Shown one piece after another: positions 51,743 through 60,348 of a stretch of 64,000 bases of DNA. Under the pieces are notes generated by a model. The model was not told the origin of the DNA, did no database searches, and was given only the letters and a program-made list of their open reading frames with translations. Each line of letters begins with the position of its first letter. Position 1 is the first letter of the stretch. Source of the DNA: DATBHW01 sp035307385 (GTDB lineage: Bacteria > Chloroflexota > Ktedonobacteria > Ktedonobacterales > DATBGS01); contig DATGID010000024.1 of assembly GCA_035307385.1 (NCBI GenBank), positions 248,001-312,000 on the forward strand. The letters run 5' to 3'. Made by a program: the position numbers and the translations under genes.

Positions 51743-52846
51743 ATGACAAACGAAGCAACTTTTTGGCAAGCTGTACTGAGCCGAGATAGAAACTCAGATG
51801 GGAGCTTCGTCTACGGTGTGCGCTCCACCGGCATTTATTGCCGTCCGTCGTGCCCATCGCGGCGACCCAGGCGCGAGCAAGTGGTCTTTTTCCCGCTGCC
51901 GCAGGTGGCGGAGCAAGCTGGATTTCGCGCCTGCCGCCGCTGCCAGCCTCGCAACTTCGACGGCTATACGAATGAGCAGGTCGCATTAATTCACCAGGCG
52001 TGCCGCGTCATCGAGGCGCACCTGGATGATGATCTGAGCCTTGCCAGCCTGGGCGCGCAGTTGCATATCAGCCCGCATCACTTGCAGCGCAGCTTCAAGC
52101 GCATCATCGGCATCACGCCACGTCAATACGCCGAAACGTACCGCCTGGGCCAGTTCAAAAACCGACTCAGGGAAGGGGAAAGCGTGACCAGAGCCATGTA
52201 CGAAGCGGGATACGGCTCCAGCAGCCGCCTGTATGAGCGCGCGCCCGCACACCTGGGAATGACACCAACCGCCTATCGCAAGGGAGGGCTTGGAATGCAT
52301 ATTCGCTATACAATTGTTGATTCTCCCCTGGGTCGGTTGCTCGTGGCAGCAACCGAACGGGGGATTTGCGGCGTCAGCCTGGGCGACGCCGACGCAGCGC
52401 TCGAAGCCTCGCTGCGTGGGGAGTATCCTGCCGCGCAGATTCAGCGCGACGAAGACGGGCTGGGCGAATGGGTCAGCGCCTTCTTGAGCTATCTGAATGG
52501 CCGCCAGCCAGACCTGCATCTGCCGGTGGATGTGCAGGCAACGGCCTTCCAGTGGCAGGTATGGGAAGCGCTACGGGCCATCCCGGCAGGCAACACTCGC
52601 TCGTACAGCGAGGTTGCCAAAACGCTGGGGCATCCCCAGGCAGCACGGGCCGTTGCCAGAGCCTGCGCCACCAATCCTGTTGCGCTTGTCATCCCGTGCC
52701 ATCGCGTGGTACGCGAAAACGGCGACCTGGGAGGCTATCGCTGGGGGATAGAACGCAAGCAGCGGCTGCTCGCCCAGGAGAAAGCCGCCGCGCAATCCGT
52801 TGATAGTGAGGAAACGCTGGAAGCAGCAGAGCTTACTATCAGTTAA
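51743..52846 (+). CDS. ada: Bifunctional Ada: methylphosphotriester / O6-methylguanine-DNA methyltransferase and regulator
   Basis: A 367-residue protein with the full Ada layout. The N-terminal zinc/methyl-acceptor domain has Cys33, Cys37, Cys64 and Cys67 (IYCRPSCPSRR, FRACRRCQPRN). An AraC-type HTH follows (about 85-180, LASLGAQLHISPHHLQRSFK). The C-terminal alkyltransferase has the acceptor Cys319 in NPVALVIPCHRVV and ENGDLGGYRWGIERK. It repairs alkylated DNA irreversibly and, once methylated, activates the adaptive response. GGAGGG lies before the ATG. It is a single gene ending at the long hairpin 52850-52898. Confidence 0.95.
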   Translation: MTNEATFWQAVLSRDRNSDGSFVYGVRSTGIYCRPSCPSRRPRREQVVFFPLPQVAEQAGFRACRRCQPRNFDGYTNEQVALIHQACRVIEAHLDDDLSLASLGAQLHISPHHLQRSFKRIIGITPRQYAETYRLGQFKNRLREGESVTRAMYEAGYGSSSRLYERAPAHLGMTPTAYRKGGLGMHIRYTIVDSPLGRLLVAATERGICGVSLGDADAALEASLRGEYPAAQIQRDEDGLGEWVSAFLSYLNGRQPDLHLPVDVQATAFQWQVWEALRAIPAGNTRSYSEVAKTLGHPQAARAVARACATNPVALVIPCHRVVRENGDLGGYRWGIERKQRLLAQEKAAAQSVDSEETLEAAELTIS

Positions 52847-52849
52847 AAA

Positions 52850-52898
52850 CATACTGGAGGCCAGGCGAGAAACATTTCGTCGCCTGACCTCCAGTATG
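52850..52898. terminator. 19-bp hairpin between convergent ada and small stress-type gene
   Basis: The arms 52850-52868 and 52880-52898 match at 18 of 19 positions, with an 11-base loop that itself contains GAAA/TTTC. It starts 3 bases after the ada stop and ends 9 bases before the opposing gene's stop, serving both. On the minus strand it is followed by GTTTTTAACT, a good T-run for the small gene. Confidence 0.75.
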
Positions 52899-52907
52899 TA
52901 CGGTTCC

Positions 52908-53078
52908 CTATTGGCCTTTCTTGTGTTGCTTCTGCTTATGCTCTTTCAGCACCGTTCGCGCGGCCACTTCCTCGGCCCGCTCACCGTAGCGACCCGACTT
53001 TTCAGCATCCTCTTTGATATGCTCGTACTGGCGCTGTTCTTTCTCGCCCACGCCGCGCACATGTTTCTTGTCAGGCAT
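52908..53078 (-). CDS. Small basic conserved protein, 56 residues
   Basis: A short, highly charged protein (MPDKKHVRGVGEKEQRQYEH to the basic end KQKQHKKGQ) with a central YGERAEEVAARTVLKEHK helix. It belongs to a small conserved family found across many bacteria, often labelled plasmid-stabilisation-like or ChaB-related; I recall the family but not a proven role. AAGGAGG lies before the ATG at 53078. It stands alone between convergent ada and the flippase gene, too short for most automated gene cut-offs but supported by its ribosome-binding site and T-tailed terminator. Confidence 0.8.
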   Translation of the reverse strand: MPDKKHVRGVGEKEQRQYEHIKEDAEKSGRYGERAEEVAARTVLKEHKQKQHKKGQ

Positions 53079-53214
53079 ATTCTGCCTCCTTTGATACTGA
53101 TACCCCCAACTATAGAGGATACCTGCGTCAAAATGTGCGCACATCTCATGCCACCTGCCAGGCAGGCTGAAGCATTCCACCCAACGAGACAGAAGCAACA
53201 CGCCTGTGGGACAC

Positions 53215-54960
53215 CTAGAGAGGAGTACCAGACGAGGAGGAGACATCAACCGCAGCTAACGCCGATTTGCGCACCAACGGCTTCAAAACGGTGCGCATCC
53301 ACGAATTGGTCTGCCCGAGCATCGCGGCATCTTCCTCTTCGAGCGGTTTCACCAGCAGCAGCGCGCCAATCAACAGCAGCGCAAAGAGCAGGCCCGCCAC
53401 AATCAAACCCAGCCAATTCAAAAGCGAGCCAGTCACAAATGTTTTGAGCCAATCCGTTGGATGTACAAGGACACCAGCGATAATGGGCGCAATCAGCGCC
53501 GCCGCATAGCGCAAGACAAAGTGCAGCGGGTAGCGCCGCGTAATCGAAGGCAGCAGGTACGCCAGTTGGGCCAATTCCACCAGCACAGGCGGCACGCCCG
53601 TGGCAATCAACGCGCCCAGTGGGCCAGTCTGTGGAATCAAGAGAATGCCCAGCAGGATGGTGAGGCCCAGGGAAGCCCACTGCACCACCACGACGTAGCC
53701 TTGTTTGCCCAGCACATAAAGCGCGGCCTGATGAATGCCACCCCCTGAAACGCGCGTGAGGATATTAAAGGCCAGAAAGAGTTGCAACAGCGGGCCAACA
53801 TCCCCATAACCTTTGGGGAAAAGCACATCGACAATTGCTTGCGCGTTCAAGAGCGAAAAAAGCAGCAGCGGCACTGCCAGCAATATCTGCACCTTCAGGA
53901 CAGCGCGCCAGGAAGCAGAAAGCCACGCGCGGTTCTGACCGGTATAGGCCGCAGTCATCGTCGCCATGCCGACACTGCTCAGGCCCGCCACCAGCAACAA
54001 TCCGGCAGAATGCCCCAGTTGAAATGCCAGATTGAAGAACCCGATTTGCGCCGTGGCAATGGCATACGAGCCAAGCAGGAAAACGACAGCTTGCTTAAAC
54101 AGCGCGCCACCGGCCAGATTGGTCAGCCAGGCGGCCACGCTCAAGCGCAGCGCGGGCAGCAGCGAAATGGCCTGGCGAGGGCGGCGCACCAGGAGCAGCG
54201 GAGAAAGCCAGATAAGATACGCCACCGCCGTCAACCAGGAAATGATGCCAAGCGCCCAAATGGTGCCATCCACACCCCAGCCGAGCTTGAGAAACATTCC
54301 GGCCAGCGCCAGGTTGGCAACCTGCGAACAACCACTGATGACAAAGATCACCCGTGTCCGCAGCATGGAAACAAAGATCGCAAAGAGCAGGCTGACAAAG
54401 CTGCTGCCCCCAACATAGAAGGCCAGCGAAATCAGATGGGCCTGAAGCGCAGGCTTGCCCAGGGCGCTGGCGAGACCAGCCGCGCCAGGAACAGAGAGCT
54501 GCCCCAGCCAGCCGGGCAACACGGGAAAAAGGAACAGCATCAAGGCGCAGGTTGCCAGGATGAAGAGAAAACGAACAGCGATCAGGCGGCGAATGACACT
54601 GCTGGCCTGGCTCCGGCCATCTTCGGTGAGGGCGCGCGGCACCCAAATGGTGGCAGCTTCCTCCAGGCCGAAGGCAGCCAGATATGAAATGGTGGTAAAA
54701 GCGGTCAACGCATAGGAATAGACCCCATACGCCTCTGGCGAGAGGCCATGTGTCACCACTTCAGTGAGCAAAAAGCTCGCGCCAAAAAACCAGATTTGAT
54801 AAAGCTGGTTCCACAAAATGCCCATGGGGGCGCGCCGCACCAATGCCTCGGGTCGTGTGGCATCTGCGCTGCCCACTTCGGGCGCTTGAGAGATGTCGCT
54901 GCCAACTTGATCGCTGTTTGCCAGGATGGAAATCACCGCCCTTACATGTGCTATGCTCAA
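53215..54960 (-). CDS. Oligosaccharide flippase / polysaccharide-biosynthesis membrane protein (MOP superfamily)
   Basis: A protein of about 580 residues with 12-14 membrane helices of the Wzx/RfbX type. It begins its first helix pair at ILWNQLYQIWFFGASFLLTE with the typical LSPEAYGVYSYALTAF loop. The family moves lipid-linked sugars across the cytoplasmic membrane. The start is uncertain: the longest frame begins with a TTG at 54960 inside an inverted repeat, a GTG lies at 54936, and the first ATG (54825, MGILWNQLY) would remove about 45 non-conserved residues. No good Shine-Dalgarno marks any of them. Possible partners are the glycosyltransferase at 50399 or genes elsewhere. Confidence 0.85.
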   Translation of the reverse strand: MSIAHVRAVISILANSDQVGSDISQAPEVGSADATRPEALVRRAPMGILWNQLYQIWFFGASFLLTEVVTHGLSPEAYGVYSYALTAFTTISYLAAFGLEEAATIWVPRALTEDGRSQASSVIRRLIAVRFLFILATCALMLFLFPVLPGWLGQLSVPGAAGLASALGKPALQAHLISLAFYVGGSSFVSLLFAIFVSMLRTRVIFVISGCSQVANLALAGMFLKLGWGVDGTIWALGIISWLTAVAYLIWLSPLLLVRRPRQAISLLPALRLSVAAWLTNLAGGALFKQAVVFLLGSYAIATAQIGFFNLAFQLGHSAGLLLVAGLSSVGMATMTAAYTGQNRAWLSASWRAVLKVQILLAVPLLLFSLLNAQAIVDVLFPKGYGDVGPLLQLFLAFNILTRVSGGGIHQAALYVLGKQGYVVVVQWASLGLTILLGILLIPQTGPLGALIATGVPPVLVELAQLAYLLPSITRRYPLHFVLRYAAALIAPIIAGVLVHPTDWLKTFVTGSLLNWLGLIVAGLLFALLLIGALLLVKPLEEEDAAMLGQTNSWMRTVLKPLVRKSALAAVDVSSSSGTPL

Positions 54961-54984
54961 CTATACTCGTGGTTGAGTATAGCA
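54949..54984 (-). promoter_or_regulatory. Inverted repeat at the flippase promoter
   Basis: TGCTATGCTCAAC and GTTGAGTATAGCA match at 12 of 13 positions across a 10-base gap. The repeat overlaps a -10-like TATACT (54981-54976, minus strand) that has TTGCGC 16 bases upstream. Its position over -10 and start site suggests a repressor operator. Confidence 0.5.
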
Positions 54985-55049
54985 TACCCGACTTTCAGCG
55001 CAACCTCTGGCAACGTCAGGCCACGGCCCAGGACGAGCGGGCGGATACG

Positions 55050-55442
55050 CTACATTTCTCTTCCAATGATCGCCTCAGGGTGGTCGGTATAGGCTATCGC
55101 GCGGACAATATCTCCCTGGCTCACAATTCCGATGACCGCCGCGCCGCGCATCACTGGTACCCGATTAATCCCTAGTCTTCCCAGCAGGCGCGCAATCTCC
55201 GGAACGGGCATGTCCTCCGCGACGCTGGCGACGCTAGCGGTCATAATATCGCCAACCGTCGTGCCGGTTTTGCGAAGAATATCCGCGCCAGTCGCCACAC
55301 CGATGAGCGCGCCATCATCGGAAAGGACCGGCGCGCCGCTGATATGGCGCTCGGAAAGCAACTGGGCAAGATCGTGGATAGACGTGTGCGCGGTGACCGT
55401 CTGCACCTGAGTGCTCATAATATCGCGTGCGGTAAGCATCAT
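55050..55442 (-). CDS. Two-CBS-domain protein
   Basis: A 130-residue protein made of a tandem CBS (Bateman) pair: MSTQVQTVTAHTSIHDLAQL with the SGAPVLSDDGALIGVATGAD strand set, then IMTASVASVAEDMPVPEIAR with INRVPVMRGAAVIGIVSQGD. Such stand-alone pairs bind adenine nucleotides (AMP, ATP, NADH) and sense energy state. AGGGAGGG lies before the start. It is divergent from the ABC-2 operon and about 90 bases downstream of the flippase promoter on the opposite side. No attached enzyme or channel domain; partner unknown. Confidence 0.92.
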   Translation of the reverse strand: MMLTARDIMSTQVQTVTAHTSIHDLAQLLSERHISGAPVLSDDGALIGVATGADILRKTGTTVGDIMTASVASVAEDMPVPEIARLLGRLGINRVPVMRGAAVIGIVSQGDIVRAIAYTDHPEAIIGREM

Positions 55443-55616
55443 GAGCAGCCCTCCCTAGTGCGCGAACGCGCGTCCCTGCTGAAGACCCTTGTAAAGACTC
55501 GCTTGCATAGCGGGCAGCGTCCTCTGCATTGTGATATTATACACCGCTTCTCTGGCCTTTCCCATCAAGAAAATCGTTGGCGTGTTTGCTCCGTCCAGCA
55601 AGCATGCCAACTCGAT

Positions 55617-55646
55617 TTGCCGCAGACGCCCATAGAGAGATATAGT
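55617..55646 (+). promoter_or_regulatory. Promoter of the ABC-2 exporter operon
   Basis: -35 TTGCCG (55617-55622), an 18-bp spacer and -10 TATAGT (55641-55646). The start site near 55653 makes the GTG at 55651 an unlikely start codon and supports GTG 55759. Confidence 0.6.
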
Positions 55647-55758
55647 ATGGGTGATACCAGTCGTTGACCTGGAATCCGCCTCTTCTTTCCATGCCAACCG
55701 GCAAAAACCCAGATGGCGCAAGCAGCAAAAAGCAAGCCTAAGCCAGCAGGAGCAAGTC

Positions 55759-56745
55759 GTGCAACAACCAGCAAGGACCACAGTCGAAGAGACTGCCCAG
55801 CATACACACCCAGAGGGTTCGCTTTCCGCGCCTTCGGCCATTACCGTTGAAAGTATAGCGAAGCGCTATGGCACACTCCATGCCCTGGACGGCCTCAGCT
55901 TTACCGTGGGCGTGGGCGAAGTCTTCGCCCTGCTTGGCCCCAACGGCGCGGGCAAAACCACCACTGTCGAGATTTTGGAAGGCTATCGCGCGCCAGATGG
56001 GGGCATCGTGCGCGTGCTGGGGCTGAATCCCATCCGCGATGGGCGGCGGCTCAAGCAGCAGATTGGCATCATGCTTCAGCAAGATGGCCTCTATCCTGGC
56101 CTCACCGCACGTGAGGCGCTGCGCCTCTACGCGCAGTTCTACGAACGCCCCGCCGACCCCGAAGCGCTGCTGGAGCGCGTGGGTCTTCAGTCGGCGGCAA
56201 AAACGCGCTGTCGCCAGCTTTCGGGCGGTCAGAAGCGTCGGCTGGCTCTGGCTGTCGCGCTGGTAGGCAAGCCAACGCTGGTCTTTCTGGACGAACCCAC
56301 GGCGGGCATGGACCCGCAGGCGCGGCTGGCTACCTGGGAGATTATCCGTGATCTGCGGCGCGAAGGGGCAACCGTGCTGCTGACGACGCATCTGATGGAC
56401 GAAGCGGAAAAGCTCGCTGACCGCGTAGCCATCATCGATCACGGAAAATTGGTGGCGCTCGATACGCCCGCCGCGCTGACCGGCGGGGCCGCAGCGGGAC
56501 TGGTGCGCTTCAGCGCGCCCGCCGGGCTGGACTGCGTGGCCCTGGCTGCCTTGCCCTCTGCCCAGGAAGCGAAAGAGGTCAACCCCGGCGCTTACACCCT
56601 CAAAACGAATAACGCTTCGGCGCTGTTGGCTGAACTGACGGCCTGGCTGCGCGACCAGAATGTCACCTTGACCGAACTGCGCGTGGGGCATGGCTCGCTG
56701 GAAGAGATTTTCCTCCAATTGACTGGAAAGGAGGTGCGCTTATGA
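55759..56745 (+). CDS. ABC-2-type exporter, ATP-binding subunit
   Basis: A 328-residue ATPase: Walker A LLGPNGAGKTTTVEIL, Q-loop IMLQQDGLYPG, signature QLSGGQKRRLALAVAL, Walker B LVFLDEPTAGMDP and the H-loop TTHLMDEAEKLAD. The C-terminal extension (about 235-328) resembles the regulatory tail of DrrA/NatA-type ATPases for drug or lipid export. The frame is open from 55651; GTG 55759 is favoured by AGGAG ten bases upstream, removing 36 non-conserved residues. Its TGA overlaps the permease ATG (ATGA), a classic coupled pair. Confidence 0.92.
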   Translation: MQQPARTTVEETAQHTHPEGSLSAPSAITVESIAKRYGTLHALDGLSFTVGVGEVFALLGPNGAGKTTTVEILEGYRAPDGGIVRVLGLNPIRDGRRLKQQIGIMLQQDGLYPGLTAREALRLYAQFYERPADPEALLERVGLQSAAKTRCRQLSGGQKRRLALAVALVGKPTLVFLDEPTAGMDPQARLATWEIIRDLRREGATVLLTTHLMDEAEKLADRVAIIDHGKLVALDTPAALTGGAAAGLVRFSAPAGLDCVALAALPSAQEAKEVNPGAYTLKTNNASALLAELTAWLRDQNVTLTELRVGHGSLEEIFLQLTGKEVRL

Positions 56746-57521
56746 GCGCTGCTCCTCAAACGGCGCAGCAGACCACTTCGGCAGGCGCTGGTTTACTGCT
56801 GCGTTCCATTCTGGCGCAAACGCGCGTGGAACTGCTGCTGACCATCCGGCGCGGCGAAAGCGTCTTGATAACCATCATCGTGCCGGTGGTGCTGCTCGTC
56901 TTTTTTGCTTCGCTCAACATCGTGCCATCAGGCACGCGCGCCATTGATTTCCTGCTGCCGGGCATGCTGGCGCTGGCCGTCATGGCAACCGGCATGGTCA
57001 GCCTGGGCATCGCCACCGCCTACGAGCGCCACTATGGCGTGCTCAAGCGCCTGGGTGGGTCGCCGCTCCCGCGCGGTGGCCTCATCACCGCCAAAATCCT
57101 TTCGGTGCTGGCGCTGGAAGCGCTTCAGATCGTGCTGCTCGTTGGGGTGGCTGCTGGCATCTATGGCTGGCGACCACAGGGCGCAGTTGGCATTACCATC
57201 CTGGGCCTGGTGGTGGGCACAGCCGCCTTCGCCGGGCTGGGTCTGGCGATGGCTGGCGGATTGCGCGCCGAAGCAACCCTGGCGGGCGCGAACGGCCTCT
57301 ATCTGATCTTCCTCTTGCTGGGCGGCGGCGTTTTGCCGCTCGATCACCTTCCGGCCCCGCTGGAAGCGCTGGCGAACGCCTTGCCAGCCGCCGCGCTGAC
57401 CAACGTGCTGCGCGACTCGATGACCGCCGGGGCACCATTTCCCGGCTCTGACCTCATTCTGCTGGCCGTCTGGGCAGCCATTATTCTCCTCGTTGGCATG
57501 CGCAGCTTCCGCTGGGAGTAA
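56742..57521 (+). CDS. ABC-2-type exporter, permease subunit
   Basis: A 259-residue permease with six membrane helices and the ABC-2 signature region near residues 210-245 (LGGGVLPLDHLPAPLEALAN, then LPAAALTNVLRDSMTAGAPF). It is a partner of the ATPase upstream, with start/stop overlap. Substrate unknown; such pairs export antibiotics, lipids or small molecules. A fully palindromic terminator follows 6 bases after its stop (57528-57557). The DHA2 exporter downstream is a separate transcription unit. Confidence 0.9.
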   Translation: MSAAPQTAQQTTSAGAGLLLRSILAQTRVELLLTIRRGESVLITIIVPVVLLVFFASLNIVPSGTRAIDFLLPGMLALAVMATGMVSLGIATAYERHYGVLKRLGGSPLPRGGLITAKILSVLALEALQIVLLVGVAAGIYGWRPQGAVGITILGLVVGTAAFAGLGLAMAGGLRAEATLAGANGLYLIFLLLGGGVLPLDHLPAPLEALANALPAAALTNVLRDSMTAGAPFPGSDLILLAVWAAIILLVGMRSFRWE

Positions 57522-57527
57522 ACCTGA

Positions 57528-57557
57528 GCAGCGGAGGGTAGCGCTACCCTCCGCTGC
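57528..57557 (+). terminator. Palindromic 13-bp hairpin after the ABC-2 operon
   Basis: GCAGCGGAGGGTA-GCGC-TACCCTCCGCTGC, a perfect 30-base palindrome. It has no T-run, but the position immediately after the operon and the stem strength suggest a terminator. Confidence 0.6.
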
Positions 57558-57581
57558 CGCACCCACTTCTCAACCTTTACC

Positions 57582-57611
57582 TTGACGTTGACTGCATAGA
57601 TAGCTTATGAT
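57582..57611 (+). promoter_or_regulatory. Promoter of the DHA2 exporter gene
   Basis: -35 TTGACG (57582-57587), an 18-bp spacer and -10 TATGAT (57606-57611). The ATG at 57607 lies inside the -10, so translation must start later, at 57676. Confidence 0.6.
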
Positions 57612-57675
57612 CTCCCTTACAGGATGCCTCATCTCCTCTACCGAAAGCTATCTAGCAGACAGCGAGAGCGACCGC

Positions 57676-59250
57676 ATGCGCCAGACCGAAGAACCTGATA
57701 AGGAAACGACCCCGGAACCCGCTTCTCCTCAAGCACAAGAAGGGAGCAGCGCAATTGCGCTTGCTGCGGCGGCGCATTCTTCGCCGAAAGAGCAGGCGAG
57801 CACCAACAAGTGGATGGTGCTGGGCATTCTTGCTATTGGCATTTTTATGGCTACTCTCGATTCTTCCATTGTCAACATCAGCCTGCCAACGATTGCGGGC
57901 TATTTTGGGGTGCCTCTCAATGGCGCGGTCGAGTGGGTTATTATCGCTTACCTGATAGCCATAGCTGGTATGCTGCTGACTATTGGACGCCTGGCAGATA
58001 TGACAGGACGCAAGGCGCTCTGGGCTGCTGGACTTTGCATTTTCACGCTCGGCTCAGCCATCTGTGGGGCCGCTCCACAGTTGGGCATACTTATCGCAGC
58101 GCGCGCCTTTCAGGGAATCGGGGGCGCGTTGATCATGTCGGTCAGCCCGGCCATCCTGACCAGCGCCTTCCCACCGAACGAACGCGGTCGAGCGTTGGGA
58201 ATGAACGCCGTCTTTGTGGCGTTGGGGACAAGCGTCGGCCCAACGCTGGGCGGTCTGATTACGGCTAATTTCTCCTGGCGCTGGATTTTTTATGTGAACG
58301 TGCCCCTGGGCATCATCGGGGTGACTCTCAGTCTGATTCTTCTCAAGGAACGCCACACACGCACCATTGGGCGCTTTGACCCTGCGGGCGCGCTGCTCCT
58401 GGCGGCGGGGCTGATTGCGATGACACTGGGCCTCTCCTTTGGAGAGGAATGGGGCTGGACCTCGCCAGGCTTGATTGCAACACTGGCAATCAGTGTGATC
58501 GCGTTTATCGCGCTGGTCTTTGCGGAGCAGCGTGCCACCGACCCGATTGTTGACTTTCGCCTGCTGCGGAACCGCGTCTTCGTCTCCGCCAATGTGAGCC
58601 TGATCATGAGTTTTCTGGCTCTGTTTGCGGTGAGTTTTATGCTGCCCTTTTATCTAGAAGAACTGCGCGGGTTTTCGGTGATAGAGTCGGGATTGCTGCT
58701 CACGCCGTTGCCCCTGGCAATCGCCGTGATTGCGCCTTTCAGCGGAGCGCTGGCAGACAAAATTGGCTCGCGCTGGCTGGCGGCTGGTGGGCTAACGCTG
58801 GCCTGCATTGGCCTGGTGCTGATCAGCCAGTTAAACGCGCAGAGTTCGGTTCTGGATATTATCTGGCGCATGTTGGTAGCCGGAACGGGCCAGGCGTTTT
58901 TCCAATCGCCCAATAACAGCGCGCTGATGGGTTCTGCGCCCCGCGAACGGCAAGGAGTCGCGTCCGGCTTCCTGGCAACAGGCCGCGTCATCGGGCAGAG
59001 TGTGAGTGTAGCCCTGGCAGGCGCGATTTTTACCAGCCTGGGAGGGGCAGTCGCGGGCGTGATTCTTGTTCAAGGCACACGGCACCTGCCCCCAGCGCGA
59101 ATTGCCGGGCTGCAAGACACGTTTACCACAGCCTTTCACACCACCTTTCTTGTGTGTGCCATAATCGCCGCGCTTGGGGTCTTCACCTCGCTGGTGCGCG
59201 GCAAAGAACAGGCAAATCGTCAGGTGGCCCATGTCGCTACGAGCGAATGA
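57676..59250 (+). CDS. DHA2-family multidrug exporter (EmrB/QacA type)
   Basis: A 524-residue major-facilitator protein with 14 predicted membrane helices. It has the DHA2 motif C-like FMATLDSSIVNISLPTIAGY in TM1, motif A between TM2 and TM3 (GRLADMTGRKALWAAG), and QGIGGALIMSVSPAIL in TM4. It is a proton-driven efflux pump for drugs or lipophilic toxins. An ATG at 57607 is in frame but falls in the predicted -10, so I choose ATG 57676. The first 40 residues (Glu/Pro/Ala/Ser-rich) precede TM1 and appear disordered. It is adjacent to an unrelated ABC exporter and has no obvious local regulator. Confidence 0.9.
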   Translation: MRQTEEPDKETTPEPASPQAQEGSSAIALAAAAHSSPKEQASTNKWMVLGILAIGIFMATLDSSIVNISLPTIAGYFGVPLNGAVEWVIIAYLIAIAGMLLTIGRLADMTGRKALWAAGLCIFTLGSAICGAAPQLGILIAARAFQGIGGALIMSVSPAILTSAFPPNERGRALGMNAVFVALGTSVGPTLGGLITANFSWRWIFYVNVPLGIIGVTLSLILLKERHTRTIGRFDPAGALLLAAGLIAMTLGLSFGEEWGWTSPGLIATLAISVIAFIALVFAEQRATDPIVDFRLLRNRVFVSANVSLIMSFLALFAVSFMLPFYLEELRGFSVIESGLLLTPLPLAIAVIAPFSGALADKIGSRWLAAGGLTLACIGLVLISQLNAQSSVLDIIWRMLVAGTGQAFFQSPNNSALMGSAPRERQGVASGFLATGRVIGQSVSVALAGAIFTSLGGAVAGVILVQGTRHLPPARIAGLQDTFTTAFHTTFLVCAIIAALGVFTSLVRGKEQANRQVAHVATSE

Positions 59251-59267
59251 AAAGCGCACACGTGGGC

Positions 59268-59296
59268 TTGCCATCTGCGGGTAACTGCGTTACAAT
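59268..59296 (+). promoter_or_regulatory. Promoter of the DksA/TraR - lspA - rluD operon
   Basis: -35 TTGCCA (59268-59273), an exact 17-bp spacer and -10 TACAAT (59291-59296); each hexamer differs from consensus at one base. The ATG is 30 bases downstream of the -10. Confidence 0.75.
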
Positions 59297-59325
59297 CACT
59301 TTAGCCACAAGAAAGTGATAGACCT

Positions 59326-59742
59326 ATGGCCCAGACACCACAACAACCTGCTCTTCCAATAGAAGAATTGCATCAGCGGCTGCTTGATGAGGAGCAGCGT
59401 CTGAGGCATGAGCTTTACGAACTCACCAGCGGGGATGAAGCTGTCGGCACGGCTGACCTGGTACTGGAGAGCGCCGGGATGGCAAGCGATCAAGCCGATG
59501 ATGCCGATGCCCTTTTTGAGTACGAGCGGACTCGTGCCATCGCCGAGCACACCCGGCAATTGCTCACTCAGGTCCATGAGGCGCTTGAACGCATAGACGC
59601 CGGAACCTACGGAATATGCACCAACTGTGGACGCCCCATTCAGCCAGCCAGGCTTCGAGCACTGCCGTATGTGACGCTGTGCATTGATTGCCAGGCGAAG
59701 GGCGAGCAAGCAAGCGGTCAGGGAGGTCAGCCACGAGCCTGA
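59326..59742 (+). CDS. DksA/TraR-type C4 zinc-finger protein
   Basis: A 138-residue protein: a long N-terminal coiled coil (about 10-95, with EELHQRLLDEEQRLRHELYE) and a C-terminal zinc finger CTNCGRPIQPARLRALPYVT-LCIDC (about 100-125) of the prokaryotic DksA/TraR family. Such proteins reach into the RNA-polymerase secondary channel or act as general stress regulators. Here it heads an operon with lspA, whose ATG overlaps its stop (TGATG); this gene order is seen in several Firmicutes and Chloroflexota as I recall. The acidic DxxDxA-type coiled-coil tip is not clearly present, so the mode of action may differ from E. coli DksA. Confidence 0.88.
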   Translation: MAQTPQQPALPIEELHQRLLDEEQRLRHELYELTSGDEAVGTADLVLESAGMASDQADDADALFEYERTRAIAEHTRQLLTQVHEALERIDAGTYGICTNCGRPIQPARLRALPYVTLCIDCQAKGEQASGQGGQPRA

Positions 59743-60320
59743 TGAAAAATCGCCCGTATTTGTATGATGTCGTGATGCTCCTCGTAGGCATCATCGTCAT
59801 CAGCCTTGACCAATGGAGCAAAGCTGCCATCCGGCAGCATTTTGGTATCTGCGACACCAGCGCGTACATCCCTTTCCCCAACGATCACTTCGGCCTGGTT
59901 TATGTCTGCAACAACGGCGCGGCCTTCAGCCTCTTTGCGCAGGGCAACGCGCTCCTGCTCTTTGCCTTCATCGCGATTGCGCTGGCGGTCATCATCTGGC
60001 TCTATATCTATTTTTCAAAACAGCCAAGCCTGCTGTTGAAGATCAGTTTCGGGCTGATTCTGGGCGGCGCTATCGGCAATTTGATTGATCGCTTCCGCCT
60101 GGGCTATGTCACCGATTTTCTGATGTTCAGCATCAAGCAAATAGGTTTCACCTTTGCGATCTTCAATCTGGCCGACAGCTCCATCTGCATCGGCATTTTC
60201 TTGCTGATGATCTACCTCTGGCGGCGGCCCACCATCGCCAAGCGCGCCCCAGACACCCAGAACCCTGACCCAACGCTGGTTGAACCATCCCCAGCCGAGC
60301 GCTCCTCTCAGCAAATCTGA
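59742..60320 (+). CDS. lspA: Lipoprotein signal peptidase (SPase II)
   Basis: A 192-residue membrane aspartyl protease that removes signal peptides from prolipoproteins. It has four helices, the conserved NNGAAFSLFAQ region, and the catalytic Asp pair in NLIDRFRLGYVTDFL and FAIFNLADSSICIG. The ATG at 59742 overlaps the DksA/TraR stop, indicating translational coupling; a longer frame from 59688 lies inside the previous gene. The C-terminal 30 residues form a Pro-rich cytoplasmic tail longer than usual. The pseudouridine synthase follows 28 bases later, the common lspA-rluD order. Confidence 0.94.
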   Translation: MKNRPYLYDVVMLLVGIIVISLDQWSKAAIRQHFGICDTSAYIPFPNDHFGLVYVCNNGAAFSLFAQGNALLLFAFIAIALAVIIWLYIYFSKQPSLLLKISFGLILGGAIGNLIDRFRLGYVTDFLMFSIKQIGFTFAIFNLADSSICIGIFLLMIYLWRRPTIAKRAPDTQNPDPTLVEPSPAERSSQQI

Positions 60321-60348
60321 GGCGCTTTGCGCTTACGAGGGCTTTCGC

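Noticed and set aside
57607..57675. ATG 57607 as start of the DHA2 exporter
   Set aside because: It lies within the predicted -10 hexamer, and the extra 23 residues are not typical of the family.
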